From the NCBI RefSeq assembly GCF_023227875.1, contig NZ_JALOCH010000008.1, forward strand, positions 1 to 64,000: a stretch of DNA of 64,000 nucleotides, in the 5' to 3' direction. This DNA is from Methanoregula sp. (GTDB lineage: Archaea; Halobacteriota; Methanomicrobia; Methanomicrobiales; Methanospirillaceae). A model generated the notes under the pieces. The model searched no databases. It was given only the letters and a program-made list of their open reading frames with translations, and was not told the origin of the DNA. Below are positions 26,157 through 35,043 of this stretch, in pieces (positions within the stretch are counted from its first letter, which is position 1; each line of letters starts with the position of its first letter). The position numbers and the translations under genes are program-made.

Positions 26157-28289
26157 TCAATACCCCTTATATGCGAACAATACACGATCATCGGCATCAA
26201 TACTCACGAGGATCTTCTCCTGCTCCGCTTTGTCTTCTGCAGTTACAGGATAATTGATATATACCCGTTTCATCGGGATCAGGTTCACGCCCTTAGCCGA
26301 AAGCCTCATGATATTTGCCTCATGGGGACTGGCAATTGCGAGAGGGATGATTATCCTCCCATTTCTTTGTTTTGCATCCCGCACAAAATCCCAGTTGCTG
26401 TTTATGTTATAGTTGTATACCCCACCGTCTTCCTTAATGAGAGAGAAGGTGCCGTTGTAATCTGCATTCGGAATGTCCAGGCAATATCCATAATCTCCGG
26501 AAGGGACATAAGCAGGATAAATTTTCAACTGGTAACCAGAGGAAACATAATCGCAGACGATTTTATCGATGTCTGCATCGCTCATCGCGGCATCCACATA
26601 GAACCCCGAGAACCAGTTCGCCCGTTCATGCCATGCCAGTGTAGACGGTGCAAGAGTGGGGCGGGGACCCGGTGCCGGGTACACCGGATCGAAGAGTTCC
26701 GGAAAAATGGTTGTCTCAGTCTGGAAAATGTATGTCCCGAGCGTGATGACCTCCGGGCTGGTTAGCGGGCGCTCTCGGGATATACCGGACCGTTCTGCAA
26801 ACCCGGTCAGGTTCTTCACCTTTTTATCTTCGTTCTCCCATCGTTCGCAGTTGTCGGCAAAATCTTCGGGCGTTACTTCAGAGAAGATAGAGGGATACGC
26901 ATCCGTTTCGTTCCCCGGGATTGCAGTTCCGGATGAGACTGACAGGGTGTAAGTATCAACCAGGATCCGGTGGACCTCTCGGGTTGCGGGATCATCGATC
27001 TCCAGCATGACCGTAACATTATGGCAGCAGTTGTCCCTAAGTGAATACACCGGGCGCACGGAACGCACGATACTGCCGGGATAGTCATGAGCCGCCGTCT
27101 CCCGGGCAACCCGTGTCGCGTTCACGAGATCATATTCTGAATGGGCGGTCTCCAGCCCGAACCGGTGCGTGTACAGTCCTTTATTGGCAGTGACAATGAT
27201 ATCGCTGACCGGGACCCCGTCCCGTTCGACACCGAAGATGTAATAGAGTCTCCTCCCTTCGAAGTCCTCTATCACCGCCGGTTCTTTCGTGCTCATGCTG
27301 GCGTTTCTCCACGAACGGTCGGCATAACCTTCAGGTCGGTCGGTCACGATGTGCCAGAGTTTCACGAGCGCGTGGTCACGGGCGGTCCCGGCCGGCACCA
27401 CATTCCCGTTGATCAGCTCGTCTGTGACCGGGCTCACCTCGCGCTTACCTGAAGACACTGATTCTCCTGCTTCGGTACCGGGAGATTTTTCCTGGTAGTA
27501 CTGCTTCAGGATACTTGCAGTCTGCCCTGAAAGTGGGGTACGGGGATCGATCCCCCGGGCCAGTGCATAGTCCACGATCCTGCTGGAGTTCGAGTCCTGC
27601 ACCTGCCACTGCATGCGGCGGTCTGCAAAGTCGGTCTCCGGGATCCAGTCAAGGACAGATTGTGCAACGACAGGGCCTTTATAGCCGGGAGGAGACGGGA
27701 ATGGGATGATCTCATGGGTATAATCATCGATCACGAACGTCTCCTCGCTGCCGGAGGTCTTGTTCTGGATCGTAAACATCGTGCCGGTACGGGGATCGCT
27801 GTAGAGGACCGTTGTTTTTGCATGGACCGGGTAGCCCGGAAACTGCTCTTCAACAACGAGTTCTGCCTCGGACATGAGGAGGGACCGGTTCCGGGGTGGG
27901 GGTGACTCAAAGATCCGGAACACGCCATGCCCCAGCCGTTTGTCTGCCACGGTCCAGAAAAATCCCGGGGCAATACCGTTGTTTATCAGGTAAAATTCGT
28001 AATATAACGGTGCGCCATTGACATCGTAGATGACCGCAGGTTCGGGATCGAGGGCTGCAGAGTTCCAGCCCGGGTTCGCAGCGTACGGGCCTTCGATCGT
28101 AAAGCCCCAGAAGACGGAGAGGGTCTGGTTGAATGCTGTCGTGACCGGAACGGTATCGGGACCTGCCCCAGCGGGTAATTCTTCCGGAAGGGACTGAGAT
28201 AACAAAAGGAGACGGGACCCCGCACTATCCGTACACCCCGCTCCGAGCACCAGCAGCAACGCGATCAGGACAAGGGAATATTTTTTCAT
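26157..28289 (-). CDS. Large lipoprotein with internally duplicated domain
   Basis: 710 residues. The lipobox LVLGAGC near residue 20 predicts a lipid anchor. Two related halves are visible: EPAVIYDVNGAPLYYEFYL (about residue 73) and EPAVIEDFEGRRLYYIFGV (about 325), each followed about 70 residues later by an A..A...YPG segment. The C-terminal about 170 residues carry a different region containing a motif-like GDYGYCLDIPNADYNG. GGGAG lies five bases before ATG 28287-28289; the longer frame to 28343 would hide the signal peptide. Function unknown; it may be a solute- or partner-binding surface protein. Confidence 0.8.
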   Translation of the reverse strand: MKKYSLVLIALLLVLGAGCTDSAGSRLLLLSQSLPEELPAGAGPDTVPVTTAFNQTLSVFWGFTIEGPYAANPGWNSAALDPEPAVIYDVNGAPLYYEFYLINNGIAPGFFWTVADKRLGHGVFRIFESPPPRNRSLLMSEAELVVEEQFPGYPVHAKTTVLYSDPRTGTMFTIQNKTSGSEETFVIDDYTHEIIPFPSPPGYKGPVVAQSVLDWIPETDFADRRMQWQVQDSNSSRIVDYALARGIDPRTPLSGQTASILKQYYQEKSPGTEAGESVSSGKREVSPVTDELINGNVVPAGTARDHALVKLWHIVTDRPEGYADRSWRNASMSTKEPAVIEDFEGRRLYYIFGVERDGVPVSDIIVTANKGLYTHRFGLETAHSEYDLVNATRVARETAAHDYPGSIVRSVRPVYSLRDNCCHNVTVMLEIDDPATREVHRILVDTYTLSVSSGTAIPGNETDAYPSIFSEVTPEDFADNCERWENEDKKVKNLTGFAERSGISRERPLTSPEVITLGTYIFQTETTIFPELFDPVYPAPGPRPTLAPSTLAWHERANWFSGFYVDAAMSDADIDKIVCDYVSSGYQLKIYPAYVPSGDYGYCLDIPNADYNGTFSLIKEDGGVYNYNINSNWDFVRDAKQRNGRIIIPLAIASPHEANIMRLSAKGVNLIPMKRVYINYPVTAEDKAEQEKILVSIDADDRVLFAYKGY

Positions 28290-28306
28290 TTTTCTCCCAT
28301 TCACGT

Positions 28307-29281
28307 TCAGCCGCTGCACCCGGTGCTGTCGCGGGATAGCCACCAGCTCGCGCCAGCCGAGGTCCCATCGTGGACCTGCACGTAAGGCCCGGTGGCGATA
28401 AGATGTGTTTGTATCATCCGTTCCGACCCACGTGCCAGCTTGACCGTATGATTCAGTCGCCCCATGGTGCCGTCTTCATTGGTGATCATGGTCTGCTGTG
28501 AGCAGATGATCCATGATGGGTCGAGCGAGTATGCCGGGCTCGCGACAACGCGTTCAACCCGCTGCCCGTAGAGTACATAAAATTTCCCTGTCGTCAGGAA
28601 TGTAGCAAACGCGGTACCCTCAGGAGAGAGGTATATCGCAGTCTGGGTCTTTGTCACAATATACATCGGAGCAGTCCCGTTTGCCGGTGACGGGAGCACC
28701 AGGTGGACCCGCTTGATGGTTATGTCATAATCTGACGTGAAATTATAGACGCCCTTCTGCAGGGCATGCCCGGTCGCGTTGGGCCCCATGCGCCGGCTCC
28801 CTACCTGTTCGGGTACCAGGGTGAAGGTATGGATCTCTTCACCGGTATCGAGTATCTCTGTCACGCTCGTACCCCGGTCGATGAGAAGGAGCCGTGAGCC
28901 CGTAAGCTCATACATCCCGATAATGGAATCTTCGGTCCCGTTGACGTTTGCCCGGATCATGAGACCATCGATGACCTCCTTGCGTGGGAGATAGTCCACC
29001 ATACGCGGCAGTTCGGGTGCCGGCCCCGGTTCGCCCGCCCCGAATTCATACAGGAAGCTCGTGGCAAACGCGGGCGTGATCATACTGGTTACGGTCATCG
29101 GGATGATATCCGGGCTAAAGGTCCCGACAGGAATGCCGGACCATATGCCGGCCGGGATAAAGTACATGTTCGCGACCATGTGTCCCGGGATCCAGAAGAG
29201 AGCGCCAAGCCCTGTTATAATGATAATACAAACCGCAGCAATCAGGATCCAGTTTTGTTTTTTATTACCCGGAGAATTCAT
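28307..29281 (-). CDS. Single-pass secreted protein of unknown function
   Basis: 324 residues: a short basic start, one hydrophobic segment (WILIAAVCIIIITGLGALFW, about 10-30) and an extracytoplasmic remainder with several N-glycosylation-type sequons (NGT, NAT, NFT, NHT). GAGG seven bases before ATG 29279-29281 supports this start over 29353. It is 17 bp from the large lipoprotein gene downstream, so co-transcribed. No family recognised. Confidence 0.75.
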   Translation of the reverse strand: MNSPGNKKQNWILIAAVCIIIITGLGALFWIPGHMVANMYFIPAGIWSGIPVGTFSPDIIPMTVTSMITPAFATSFLYEFGAGEPGPAPELPRMVDYLPRKEVIDGLMIRANVNGTEDSIIGMYELTGSRLLLIDRGTSVTEILDTGEEIHTFTLVPEQVGSRRMGPNATGHALQKGVYNFTSDYDITIKRVHLVLPSPANGTAPMYIVTKTQTAIYLSPEGTAFATFLTTGKFYVLYGQRVERVVASPAYSLDPSWIICSQQTMITNEDGTMGRLNHTVKLARGSERMIQTHLIATGPYVQVHDGTSAGASWWLSRDSTGCSG

Positions 29282-29349
29282 GATATTCCTCTCATTTTTC
29301 CCGAACAACAGCAACCGGCAGACAATCCAAAAGACAACTCCCGCATTGC

Positions 29350-30189
29350 TCATCCCCTTGTGGCATTGATCAGCAGCGGAAACGGATCGGTGTCAGTTCC
29401 CGGTTTGATCCCGTAAAAGATCCAGACCGGGATAACAGTATCCGGTGGCATTGCCTGTCCCGGGGCATTATGGATCTGTGTTTCGAACGTCCCGACATAG
29501 TATCCGGATTGCACCCGGGTTACGTGGTAACCGTCAAGACTGCACTGGACCGGCCTGAGCAGGTCACGGGCCCGGAGTTTTTCCATCGCCTCTTCTGCGG
29601 ATATAACCGGGACTTCACCGGAAAATGCAAGGGTGCTCCAGTCTTTTGAAATATCCAGGAGTTCCCCCTTCTCGCCAACCAGGACCGAGATCCCGGAATT
29701 CATCACCGGGGAACCATTGACGTACTGGCGGTACATCACCTGTGTATACTGCGGGTACTGTTCCTCGACGGTTTCCGTCCTGATATTGTATTTTCTCATG
29801 AAGACCTGTTCCGTCCTTTCGAGGACCGCATCGGCCGGGAGCCCGCCGTACGCTGCAAGAGCGGCCTCCGCAAGCCCGGGCGCTTCCTCAATGGACGGGA
29901 TCTGTTTTTTTACAGTCAATGCCGTGCCGGTGCCGGAAGAATACTGCTCAACGGATACCACGCGGTAGAGCGGGACGGTTGCCGGGGATGCGGGCAGCGG
30001 GACGTCAAGGGGGATTGTGCGGTCGTATGCCGGGAGATCCGGGGCCGGGTCGGCATTCACCGGAGGGACCAGGGACGCTGACGGGAATCCCGTGATCCCG
30101 AGCATGCTGAAGGCAAAGACCATGCACCCGGCAAGAAATACTGCGATGACGAGCCCGCTGCCGACAGCGATCAGTTCACGGGCATTCAT
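29350..30189 (-). CDS. Membrane-anchored PepSY/YycI-like protein
   Basis: 279 residues. The N-terminus has a hydrophobic segment with a possible lipobox (FLAGC near residue 22). The ectodomain resembles PepSY/YycI-type modules: EAALAAYGGLPADAVLERTE, then QVMYRQYVNGSPVMNSGIS, EKGELLDISKDW and ISAEEAMEKL. The protein at 53275-54273 has the same order of elements, so both probably belong to one family. PepSY modules often inhibit or sense peptidases. It lies between two other surface-protein genes of the cluster. Confidence 0.75.
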   Translation of the reverse strand: MNARELIAVGSGLVIAVFLAGCMVFAFSMLGITGFPSASLVPPVNADPAPDLPAYDRTIPLDVPLPASPATVPLYRVVSVEQYSSGTGTALTVKKQIPSIEEAPGLAEAALAAYGGLPADAVLERTEQVFMRKYNIRTETVEEQYPQYTQVMYRQYVNGSPVMNSGISVLVGEKGELLDISKDWSTLAFSGEVPVISAEEAMEKLRARDLLRPVQCSLDGYHVTRVQSGYYVGTFETQIHNAPGQAMPPDTVIPVWIFYGIKPGTDTDPFPLLINATRG

Positions 30190-30398
30190 GGGATGCCGTG
30201 AGACGCAGGCAGGGTACCTGAAATGGTGACCGTACTCCCGACAGGAGAAAAAATTTCCCGGTCACTACCGGAACCTTCCTGAGGTGCGCATGCGGTGATA
30301 CCGGAAAAGAAGATCGTATCGCCGGGTATCGCGGCGTTTATTTTATAATTCATGTAACAACCAAATCCCTGAATCAAAATTCGTTGGAATTTTATCAT
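30186..30398 (-). pseudogene. Short frame, possibly a surface-protein remnant
   Basis: 70 codons, or about 55 if read from ATG 30351-30353. NYKINAAIPGDTIFFSGIT and TVTISGT resemble the first beta-strands of methanogen surface proteins, but there is no signal peptide and the rest is missing. Its stop overlaps the next start as ATGA, which would suit a real leader gene. I cannot tell a small gene from the remains of a larger one. Confidence 0.3.
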
Positions 30399-30493
30399 AT
30401 ATATAATTTCTAGACATTTACTCTACCGATGGATCAGGAAAAACAAAAAATCCCGGGAGAGGGGGCCTGATCGGTCCCGCACACGTCCCCGCA

Positions 30494-31336
30494 TCACTTC
30501 TGAGGTACGCTCCGGGCCAGGACTTTTTGCCAGAGCGGGCGGGAGAAGTTCGGATAGTAACCTCCGGCTGATCCATAGATCCCGTTGCTCATCTTCCAGC
30601 CACGTGTCTCCCCGGTATGGAACCATGAGTACCCATCAGAATAAGAATTTTTCTTGGTGCGCCAGCTCACCTTCCAGCTGTTTTCTACACTGACATGGGA
30701 ACCGATATTCACAACTGCTGATGGCGATGTCGAGTAATCAGCGTAGAACATCATGTGCTGGGGAACCACGACAACCTCCCGGTACTTCATGAGATCAGGG
30801 TCCTTGTAGGGGATGATCTCCGTTAATTCTGGTGAGAAATTTACTTTCTGCAGGAAGATGGACTGGTTGCCAATGGGAAGGATGGTCTCCTGGAATTCAA
30901 GCGGGGAATTCAGGGGCGTGCGTTCTTCGTGAATGAGCAGGAACTCAGTCCCGTGTGTCTTGTTCGGGTACAACCGGTCAGCGGTCAATTTCAGGTACAG
31001 CGGTTGCGAACCATTTACAAAAATTGTCCAGTTGGGGTCCATACCGGGAGGGGACCGGACGAACGCGACCGAGATGTTCTCCCGCGCGAAGAATTCCTCG
31101 GTCAGGTAAAACGATCCGGCAACAGGTGAACCATTCTTTATCGGAAGCGGGAGATAGAGGGTCACGTTGGTGAGGGGCACCGTTGAATGGATCATCATCT
31201 GGTAGTGCTCGCTTGAGGAAAACTCGTGCGGTTCGGGATTAAAAATGAACCCGTTACTGAGCATGAAGTGTATTATCATGAAGAGTACGATACAGAGCAG
31301 GAGCCAGATCCCCGGGTGCCGGATATCCAGGTTCAT
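30494..31336 (-). CDS. Single-pass extracytoplasmic protein of unknown function
   Basis: 280 residues: one N-terminal hydrophobic segment (IWLLLCIVLFMIIHFMLSNG, about 10-29), then a hydrophilic, aromatic-rich ectodomain with several N-glycosylation-type sequons (NVT, NIS, NWT, NGS, NQS). The C-terminus contains YSWFHTGETRGWKMSNGIYG. No family recognised. It is the most upstream gene of the minus-strand surface cluster, with an AT-rich promoter region before it. Confidence 0.75.
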   Translation of the reverse strand: MNLDIRHPGIWLLLCIVLFMIIHFMLSNGFIFNPEPHEFSSSEHYQMMIHSTVPLTNVTLYLPLPIKNGSPVAGSFYLTEEFFARENISVAFVRSPPGMDPNWTIFVNGSQPLYLKLTADRLYPNKTHGTEFLLIHEERTPLNSPLEFQETILPIGNQSIFLQKVNFSPELTEIIPYKDPDLMKYREVVVVPQHMMFYADYSTSPSAVVNIGSHVSVENSWKVSWRTKKNSYSDGYSWFHTGETRGWKMSNGIYGSAGGYYPNFSRPLWQKVLARSVPQK

Positions 31337-31464
31337 TCCGTGATGGTCGAACGTGAGAGTAAATAAAAATAGTGAAATGAATCCGGGATTATTCCCACAG
31401 ATAATCCAGAATACCGGAATAAAAAAACGCTATCTTTTTTGCACCGGCACATGCATGAATCCCT

Positions 31465-31767
31465 ATGGCAGCCACAACCTACATCATAAAACAGCTTGGC
31501 ATCGAAAGTGTCGGAAAATTCTTTGCGGTCTTCGGACTGGTCTGGGGATTTTTTGGGGGACTCATTTTCGCAGCCGGGGTTACTACAATGGGAGCCGGGA
31601 TGGGAGTTGCCCCGGTCGGGTTTATGGGAGGCCTTGTCGCGCTGGGACTCTCGACAATTATCGGTGGGGTTTGCGGGTTCATTGGCGGGGCAATCATTGC
31701 CATCCTCTACAACATCGTGCTCGGGGCGACCGGGGGTATTGAGATGGACCTGGAAGTGAAGGCATAA
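31465..31767 (+). CDS. Gly-rich small membrane protein
   Basis: 100 residues with about three hydrophobic segments rich in Gly (FGLVWGFFGGLIFAAGVTTM and GGVCGFIGGAIIAILYNIVL). A short charged N-terminus and the end GIEMDLEVKA are cytosolic-like. The layout resembles DUF3566-type membrane proteins; function unknown. It is divergent from the surface-protein cluster. Confidence 0.7.
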   Translation: MAATTYIIKQLGIESVGKFFAVFGLVWGFFGGLIFAAGVTTMGAGMGVAPVGFMGGLVALGLSTIIGGVCGFIGGAIIAILYNIVLGATGGIEMDLEVKA

Positions 31768-31960
31768 CGATTTTTTTTAAAACGTTTGAGACAAGGGCAA
31801 TCGATTGAGATCTTAAAAAATAATTATACAAAATCAGTTCAGGGTCTTCTCTCTTTGATGGCGTGAGAATTCATTCTGTATCGTGAATACGCCAAACCAT
31901 TGTTTCAGAAAAATTAAACCGTAATAATATTATTATAAAAGATCCCATATCACGTAGCTC

Positions 31961-33070
31961 ATGGTCCGGTTGCATTATATCGACAATCTGCGGTGGATGA
32001 CGATCCTCCTGCTCTTCCCCTTCCATGCCGCTGCCATATTCTGTGCGGAATGGTACGGCTATTATGTCTCTTCCGGTGACTCGTCCATGGCTGCACACCT
32101 GCTTCTGGTCACTTCCGAGCCCTGGATCATGCCGCTGCTTTTCTGTATTGCAGGACTGAGCACGAGATACGCGTTACACAAACGTTCGCCCCGTGCGTAC
32201 CTGGAAGAGCGTGTCAGGAAACTCCTTATCCCGTTCCTTGCAGGACTGGTCCTTATCTGCCCCGTGATTGCGTATTATGCCTTAAAATTCCACACGGGTT
32301 ACACCGGCAGCTTTGCCGGTGCATTCGTACATTATTTCACCTCAATCCGGTATAGTCCGGGCATAAACGGGATCATGGGGAATTTCAGCGTTGACCATCT
32401 CTGGTTCATCGCCTTCCTGTTCATCTTCTCCGTGGCGGCAATAGGCCTGATCATTCTTGGACGGCGACTCCCACAAGTTCACTTCAGTCACGGTAACGTA
32501 CCTCTCCCGGTTCTTTGTCTCCTGTTCATCCCGCTCTGGTTCCTGAACCTTGTCGGCTACCACGTGACACGCTATTCCATCCTTGCGTACTTCGCGATGT
32601 TCCTGATCGGGTACTACCTGCTCGCGTGCGATCCGGTCCAGGCAACGCTGGAAAAGTACTGGTCAGTCCTCCTTGCTGCATGGGTTGTCCTGGTCATTGG
32701 CGTGACATGGACGTACGGAATACTCATGGGACATGACGAAGTATTCTGGGGATACTCTCCTCTCTTCGTGTTGACCGGATGGATCGCCGTTCTTGCGTTC
32801 ATGGGGACGGGCCGGCACCTGCTTGACCGCTCCAATACCTTCGCAACGTACATGAATTCAGCATCGTACCCGGTGTACATTATTCACCAGCCGGTAATGG
32901 TGGCGATTGCGTACTATGTGCTGATGCTCGCAATTCCTCAGGCACTGCAGTACGCGGCCATTGTGATCGGAAGTATCCTGCTGACCTTTACCTGCTACGA
33001 GATCCTCAGGAGAATCCCGGGGGTACGGGTGCTGTTCGGGATTGTTGGGCCGGAGAAGAGAACGGCGTGA
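31961..33070 (+). CDS. Membrane acyltransferase family 3 protein
   Basis: 369 residues with about ten membrane helices. The start LHYIDNLRWMTILLLFPFHA holds the family signature R..D..R...I......H, the His being the proposed catalytic residue. FLAGLVLICPV and VDHLWFIAFLFIFSV match other conserved blocks of Acyltransferase_3 (MdoC/OafA-like). It probably O-acylates a surface glycan or lipid. A TATA-like TAATATTATTATAAAAG lies about 30 bases before the start, so the leader is very short. Confidence 0.88.
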   Translation: MVRLHYIDNLRWMTILLLFPFHAAAIFCAEWYGYYVSSGDSSMAAHLLLVTSEPWIMPLLFCIAGLSTRYALHKRSPRAYLEERVRKLLIPFLAGLVLICPVIAYYALKFHTGYTGSFAGAFVHYFTSIRYSPGINGIMGNFSVDHLWFIAFLFIFSVAAIGLIILGRRLPQVHFSHGNVPLPVLCLLFIPLWFLNLVGYHVTRYSILAYFAMFLIGYYLLACDPVQATLEKYWSVLLAAWVVLVIGVTWTYGILMGHDEVFWGYSPLFVLTGWIAVLAFMGTGRHLLDRSNTFATYMNSASYPVYIIHQPVMVAIAYYVLMLAIPQALQYAAIVIGSILLTFTCYEILRRIPGVRVLFGIVGPEKRTA

Positions 33071-33146
33071 GTTGCCCAATAATTTTTTCTCTCCCTTTAT
33101 CGAAAATAATTACGGATATCAGTATTCACAGTTAAGATCCATAAGG

Positions 33147-33425
33147 ATGTTTTTAACAATGCCAGGATCCGCACAACCACCTCTTGCCCGGTTCGTACTG
33201 TTCATGATCGCACTCTCGGTTGCCGGAAGTATCGTTGCCGGCGTCCATTATGCGGCCGTTGACCTCCCTGCACAGGAACGCATGAAGACTGCCATGACCG
33301 GATACACCCGGTGCACCGGCGGGTGCATCAGCTCGAATGTCATGTACATAACACCGACCGGGCCCCGTAACCCGACCGATGATGCCTGCATGCAGAAATG
33401 CCGCGAGGAATATCTCCATCCATGA
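33147..33425 (+). CDS. Small membrane protein with twin CX3C motif
   Basis: 92 residues: a hydrophobic segment (ARFVLFMIALSVAGSIVAGV, about 15-35) followed by an extracytoplasmic tail with CTGGC and CMQKC, two CX3C pairs 20 residues apart. This spacing could form two disulfides in a helical hairpin, as in eukaryotic twin CX3C proteins, though any relation is unproven. The start could be ATG 33147 or 33159; the longer frame from 33042 is unlikely since it overlaps the acyltransferase. No family recognised. Confidence 0.6.
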   Translation: MFLTMPGSAQPPLARFVLFMIALSVAGSIVAGVHYAAVDLPAQERMKTAMTGYTRCTGGCISSNVMYITPTGPRNPTDDACMQKCREEYLHP

Positions 33426-33580
33426 AGGCGTAACGATTTCTTTTTTGAGAGAACATTTTTAACCGTGAAAATTGAACCTTCCGCTACCCTCTGGATACGA
33501 GCATTTTGTAACCTGCGTAGCTGTATTCGTTTATATTAACCCATAAAAGGAAAATAAAATAGTTAGAAATTCCAGGCGGC

Positions 33581-33718
33581 TTACTTGAGCTTTTTCTCGA
33601 GCTTCTTGAGCTTCTTCTTGGCCTCTTGGCTACCCGCAGCAGCCTGCTTCGAGAGCTCTTCTGCCTTGACCTTCTTTGCCTGGTTCAGTTTCACCATCTG
33701 TTTCTTACTCGTTGGCAT
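33581..33718 (-). CDS. 45-residue Lys-rich coiled-coil mini-protein
   Basis: A 46-codon frame: MPTSKKQMVKLNQAKKVKAE at the start, then an Ala/Lys/Leu helix ending KKLKKLEKKLK. Sixteen of 45 residues are Lys and leucines fall at heptad-like spacing. GAGGTGA ends four bases before the ATG, a strong ribosome site. It may bind nucleic acid or ribosomes, but that is inferred from charge only. It lies between the CX3C gene and a transposase remnant. Confidence 0.75.
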   Translation of the reverse strand: MPTSKKQMVKLNQAKKVKAEELSKQAAAGSQEAKKKLKKLEKKLK

Positions 33719-33748
33719 ACAATCACCTCGCTACGCCTTTGGCTGATT

Positions 33749-34101
33749 CTAATTTGCTTTTTTCCTTCTTAAAATATCCCTGTACCGGGATACCAGCCGG
33801 TAAAACTTCGAATAAACGAAACGCTGACCTATGATCCTCGTATACTCCCGGAAAACCGTTCTGACTTTCCGTTCGTCCGGGGATGCTTCACTCTGGCCGA
33901 TAGGAGCTTGATACCATATCTTTTAAGATGATTTTTGAATTCGCTGTTCCACCTGCCGTCGTCATGGATTGCTCCTGGTTGCGACCCTTGCAATCGCCCG
34001 AGTGCTCCTATGATCCGACGGGAGTTCTGACGAGCACGAATACCGGGCCGGTACTCTCCGTTACCGGGGTACCTGTTCTGTCGCGCGGACAAAGATTTCA
34101 T
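33749..34101 (-). pseudogene. Frameshifted transposase (rve/integrase) remnant
   Basis: The reading frame contains HDDGRWNSEFKNHLKRYGIK followed by SARVKHPRTNGKSERF, the end of an rve-type transposase catalytic core (the HPRTNGKSERF block is conserved in IS481/IS3-like families). The frame then stops, while a +1 shift continues with EYTRIIGQRFVYSKFYRL to a stop at 33749-33751. The 5' part with the first catalytic residues is absent. No terminal inverted repeats were recognised. Confidence 0.7.
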
Positions 34102-34209
34102 CTTTTAGAACAGGAATCGGACCATGAGAACAGGATGCTGCATGGATAATCGGACTTTCTTAAAACAAGAACGCCTTCGCTCTCCCCATCAACACAAAAC
34201 AAAACCAGA

Positions 34210-34281
34210 GTGCGCCGACCGGGACTCGAACCCGGGTTTAGGCGTTGGCAACGCCTAGTGATAACCACTACACTATCGGCG
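34210..34281 (-). tRNA. tRNA-Gly (GCC)
   Basis: The minus strand folds into a full cloverleaf of 72 nt. Acceptor GCGCCGA pairs with TCGGCGC, the discriminator is A, the anticodon stem AGGCG/CGCCT closes the loop TTGCCAA with anticodon GCC, and the T arm is CCGGG-TTCGAGT-CCCGG. CCA is not encoded. No intron is present. Confidence 0.97.
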
Positions 34282-34416
34282 CAGTGTGCTCTACAATGTG
34301 GGTAGTCAAACGATTTAAGTATTGCGAAGAACGGGAAATGCGGGCAGTATTTTTTCCTGCAGGGGCCAGACGAACATCACAGGATTTTTGAGCATAATCG
34401 CACTATCTTATACCAG

Positions 34417-35043
34417 ATGATCCCCCTCTTTGTGGACTGTTCCGGCAGGCGCATCGTGATCTTCGGAGGGGGCAATGTGGCCGCACGGAAGGCCGCCTAT
34501 TTTTCAGGAAAGGCCGGTGTTGTGGTGGTGAGCCGGTCGTTCGTACCGGCGTTTGACGAACTGGCGATTCAGCGGCAGGAACGCGATCTCGGAATACTCA
34601 CCGACCCGGAACTGGACATGCTCATCAACAATGCGTTCCTTGTCATCGCAGCGGTCTCCGACCCGGCGATCAATAACCGGATCGGAAAGATCTGCAAGGT
34701 ACAGGGCATCCTCTTCAATAACGCTGACGGGGAGAAAGGCGACGTGGTCCTGCCTGCGGTCACGGGCGGGGAGCACTACTCGATCGCGGTCAGCACGCAC
34801 GGGTCGAGCCCGGCGGTTGCCCGGTTCGTCCGCGAGGAACTCGAAGATGAGTTCCCGACGCTGGACGCAATGATCGTGCTGCAGGAAAAACTCCGGGAAG
34901 CGCTGAAGAAGTCCGAGCCGGACCAGATACGGAGGAACGCAGTCCTGCGGGACGTGCTGGACGACCATACGGTCTGGGAACAGCTCATGACCGATGAAGC
35001 CGCTGCATGGAATGACGTGCAGAAGAGGTACCTGCATGGCTGA
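34417..35043 (+). CDS. Precorrin-2 dehydrogenase (Met8/CysG N-domain type)
   Basis: 208 residues. Precorrin-2 is oxidised with NAD+ to sirohydrochlorin, the branch point to F430, siroheme and cobalamin. A Rossmann start IVIFGGGNVAARKAAYF and the block ADGEKGDVVLPAVTGG are typical; AVSTHGSSPAVARFVREELE is the helix signature. Ferrochelatase activity is possible but not shown. The next gene, hemA, overlaps its end by eight bases. A nearby TATA-like CTTATACC suggests a very short leader. Confidence 0.93.
   Translation: MIPLFVDCSGRRIVIFGGGNVAARKAAYFSGKAGVVVVSRSFVPAFDELAIQRQERDLGILTDPELDMLINNAFLVIAAVSDPAINNRIGKICKVQGILFNNADGEKGDVVLPAVTGGEHYSIAVSTHGSSPAVARFVREELEDEFPTLDAMIVLQEKLREALKKSEPDQIRRNAVLRDVLDDHTVWEQLMTDEAAAWNDVQKRYLHG

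Noticed and set aside
33928..34149. Plus-strand 73-codon frame over the transposase remnant
   Set aside because: Antisense to recognisable rve-type sequence, with no conserved feature.
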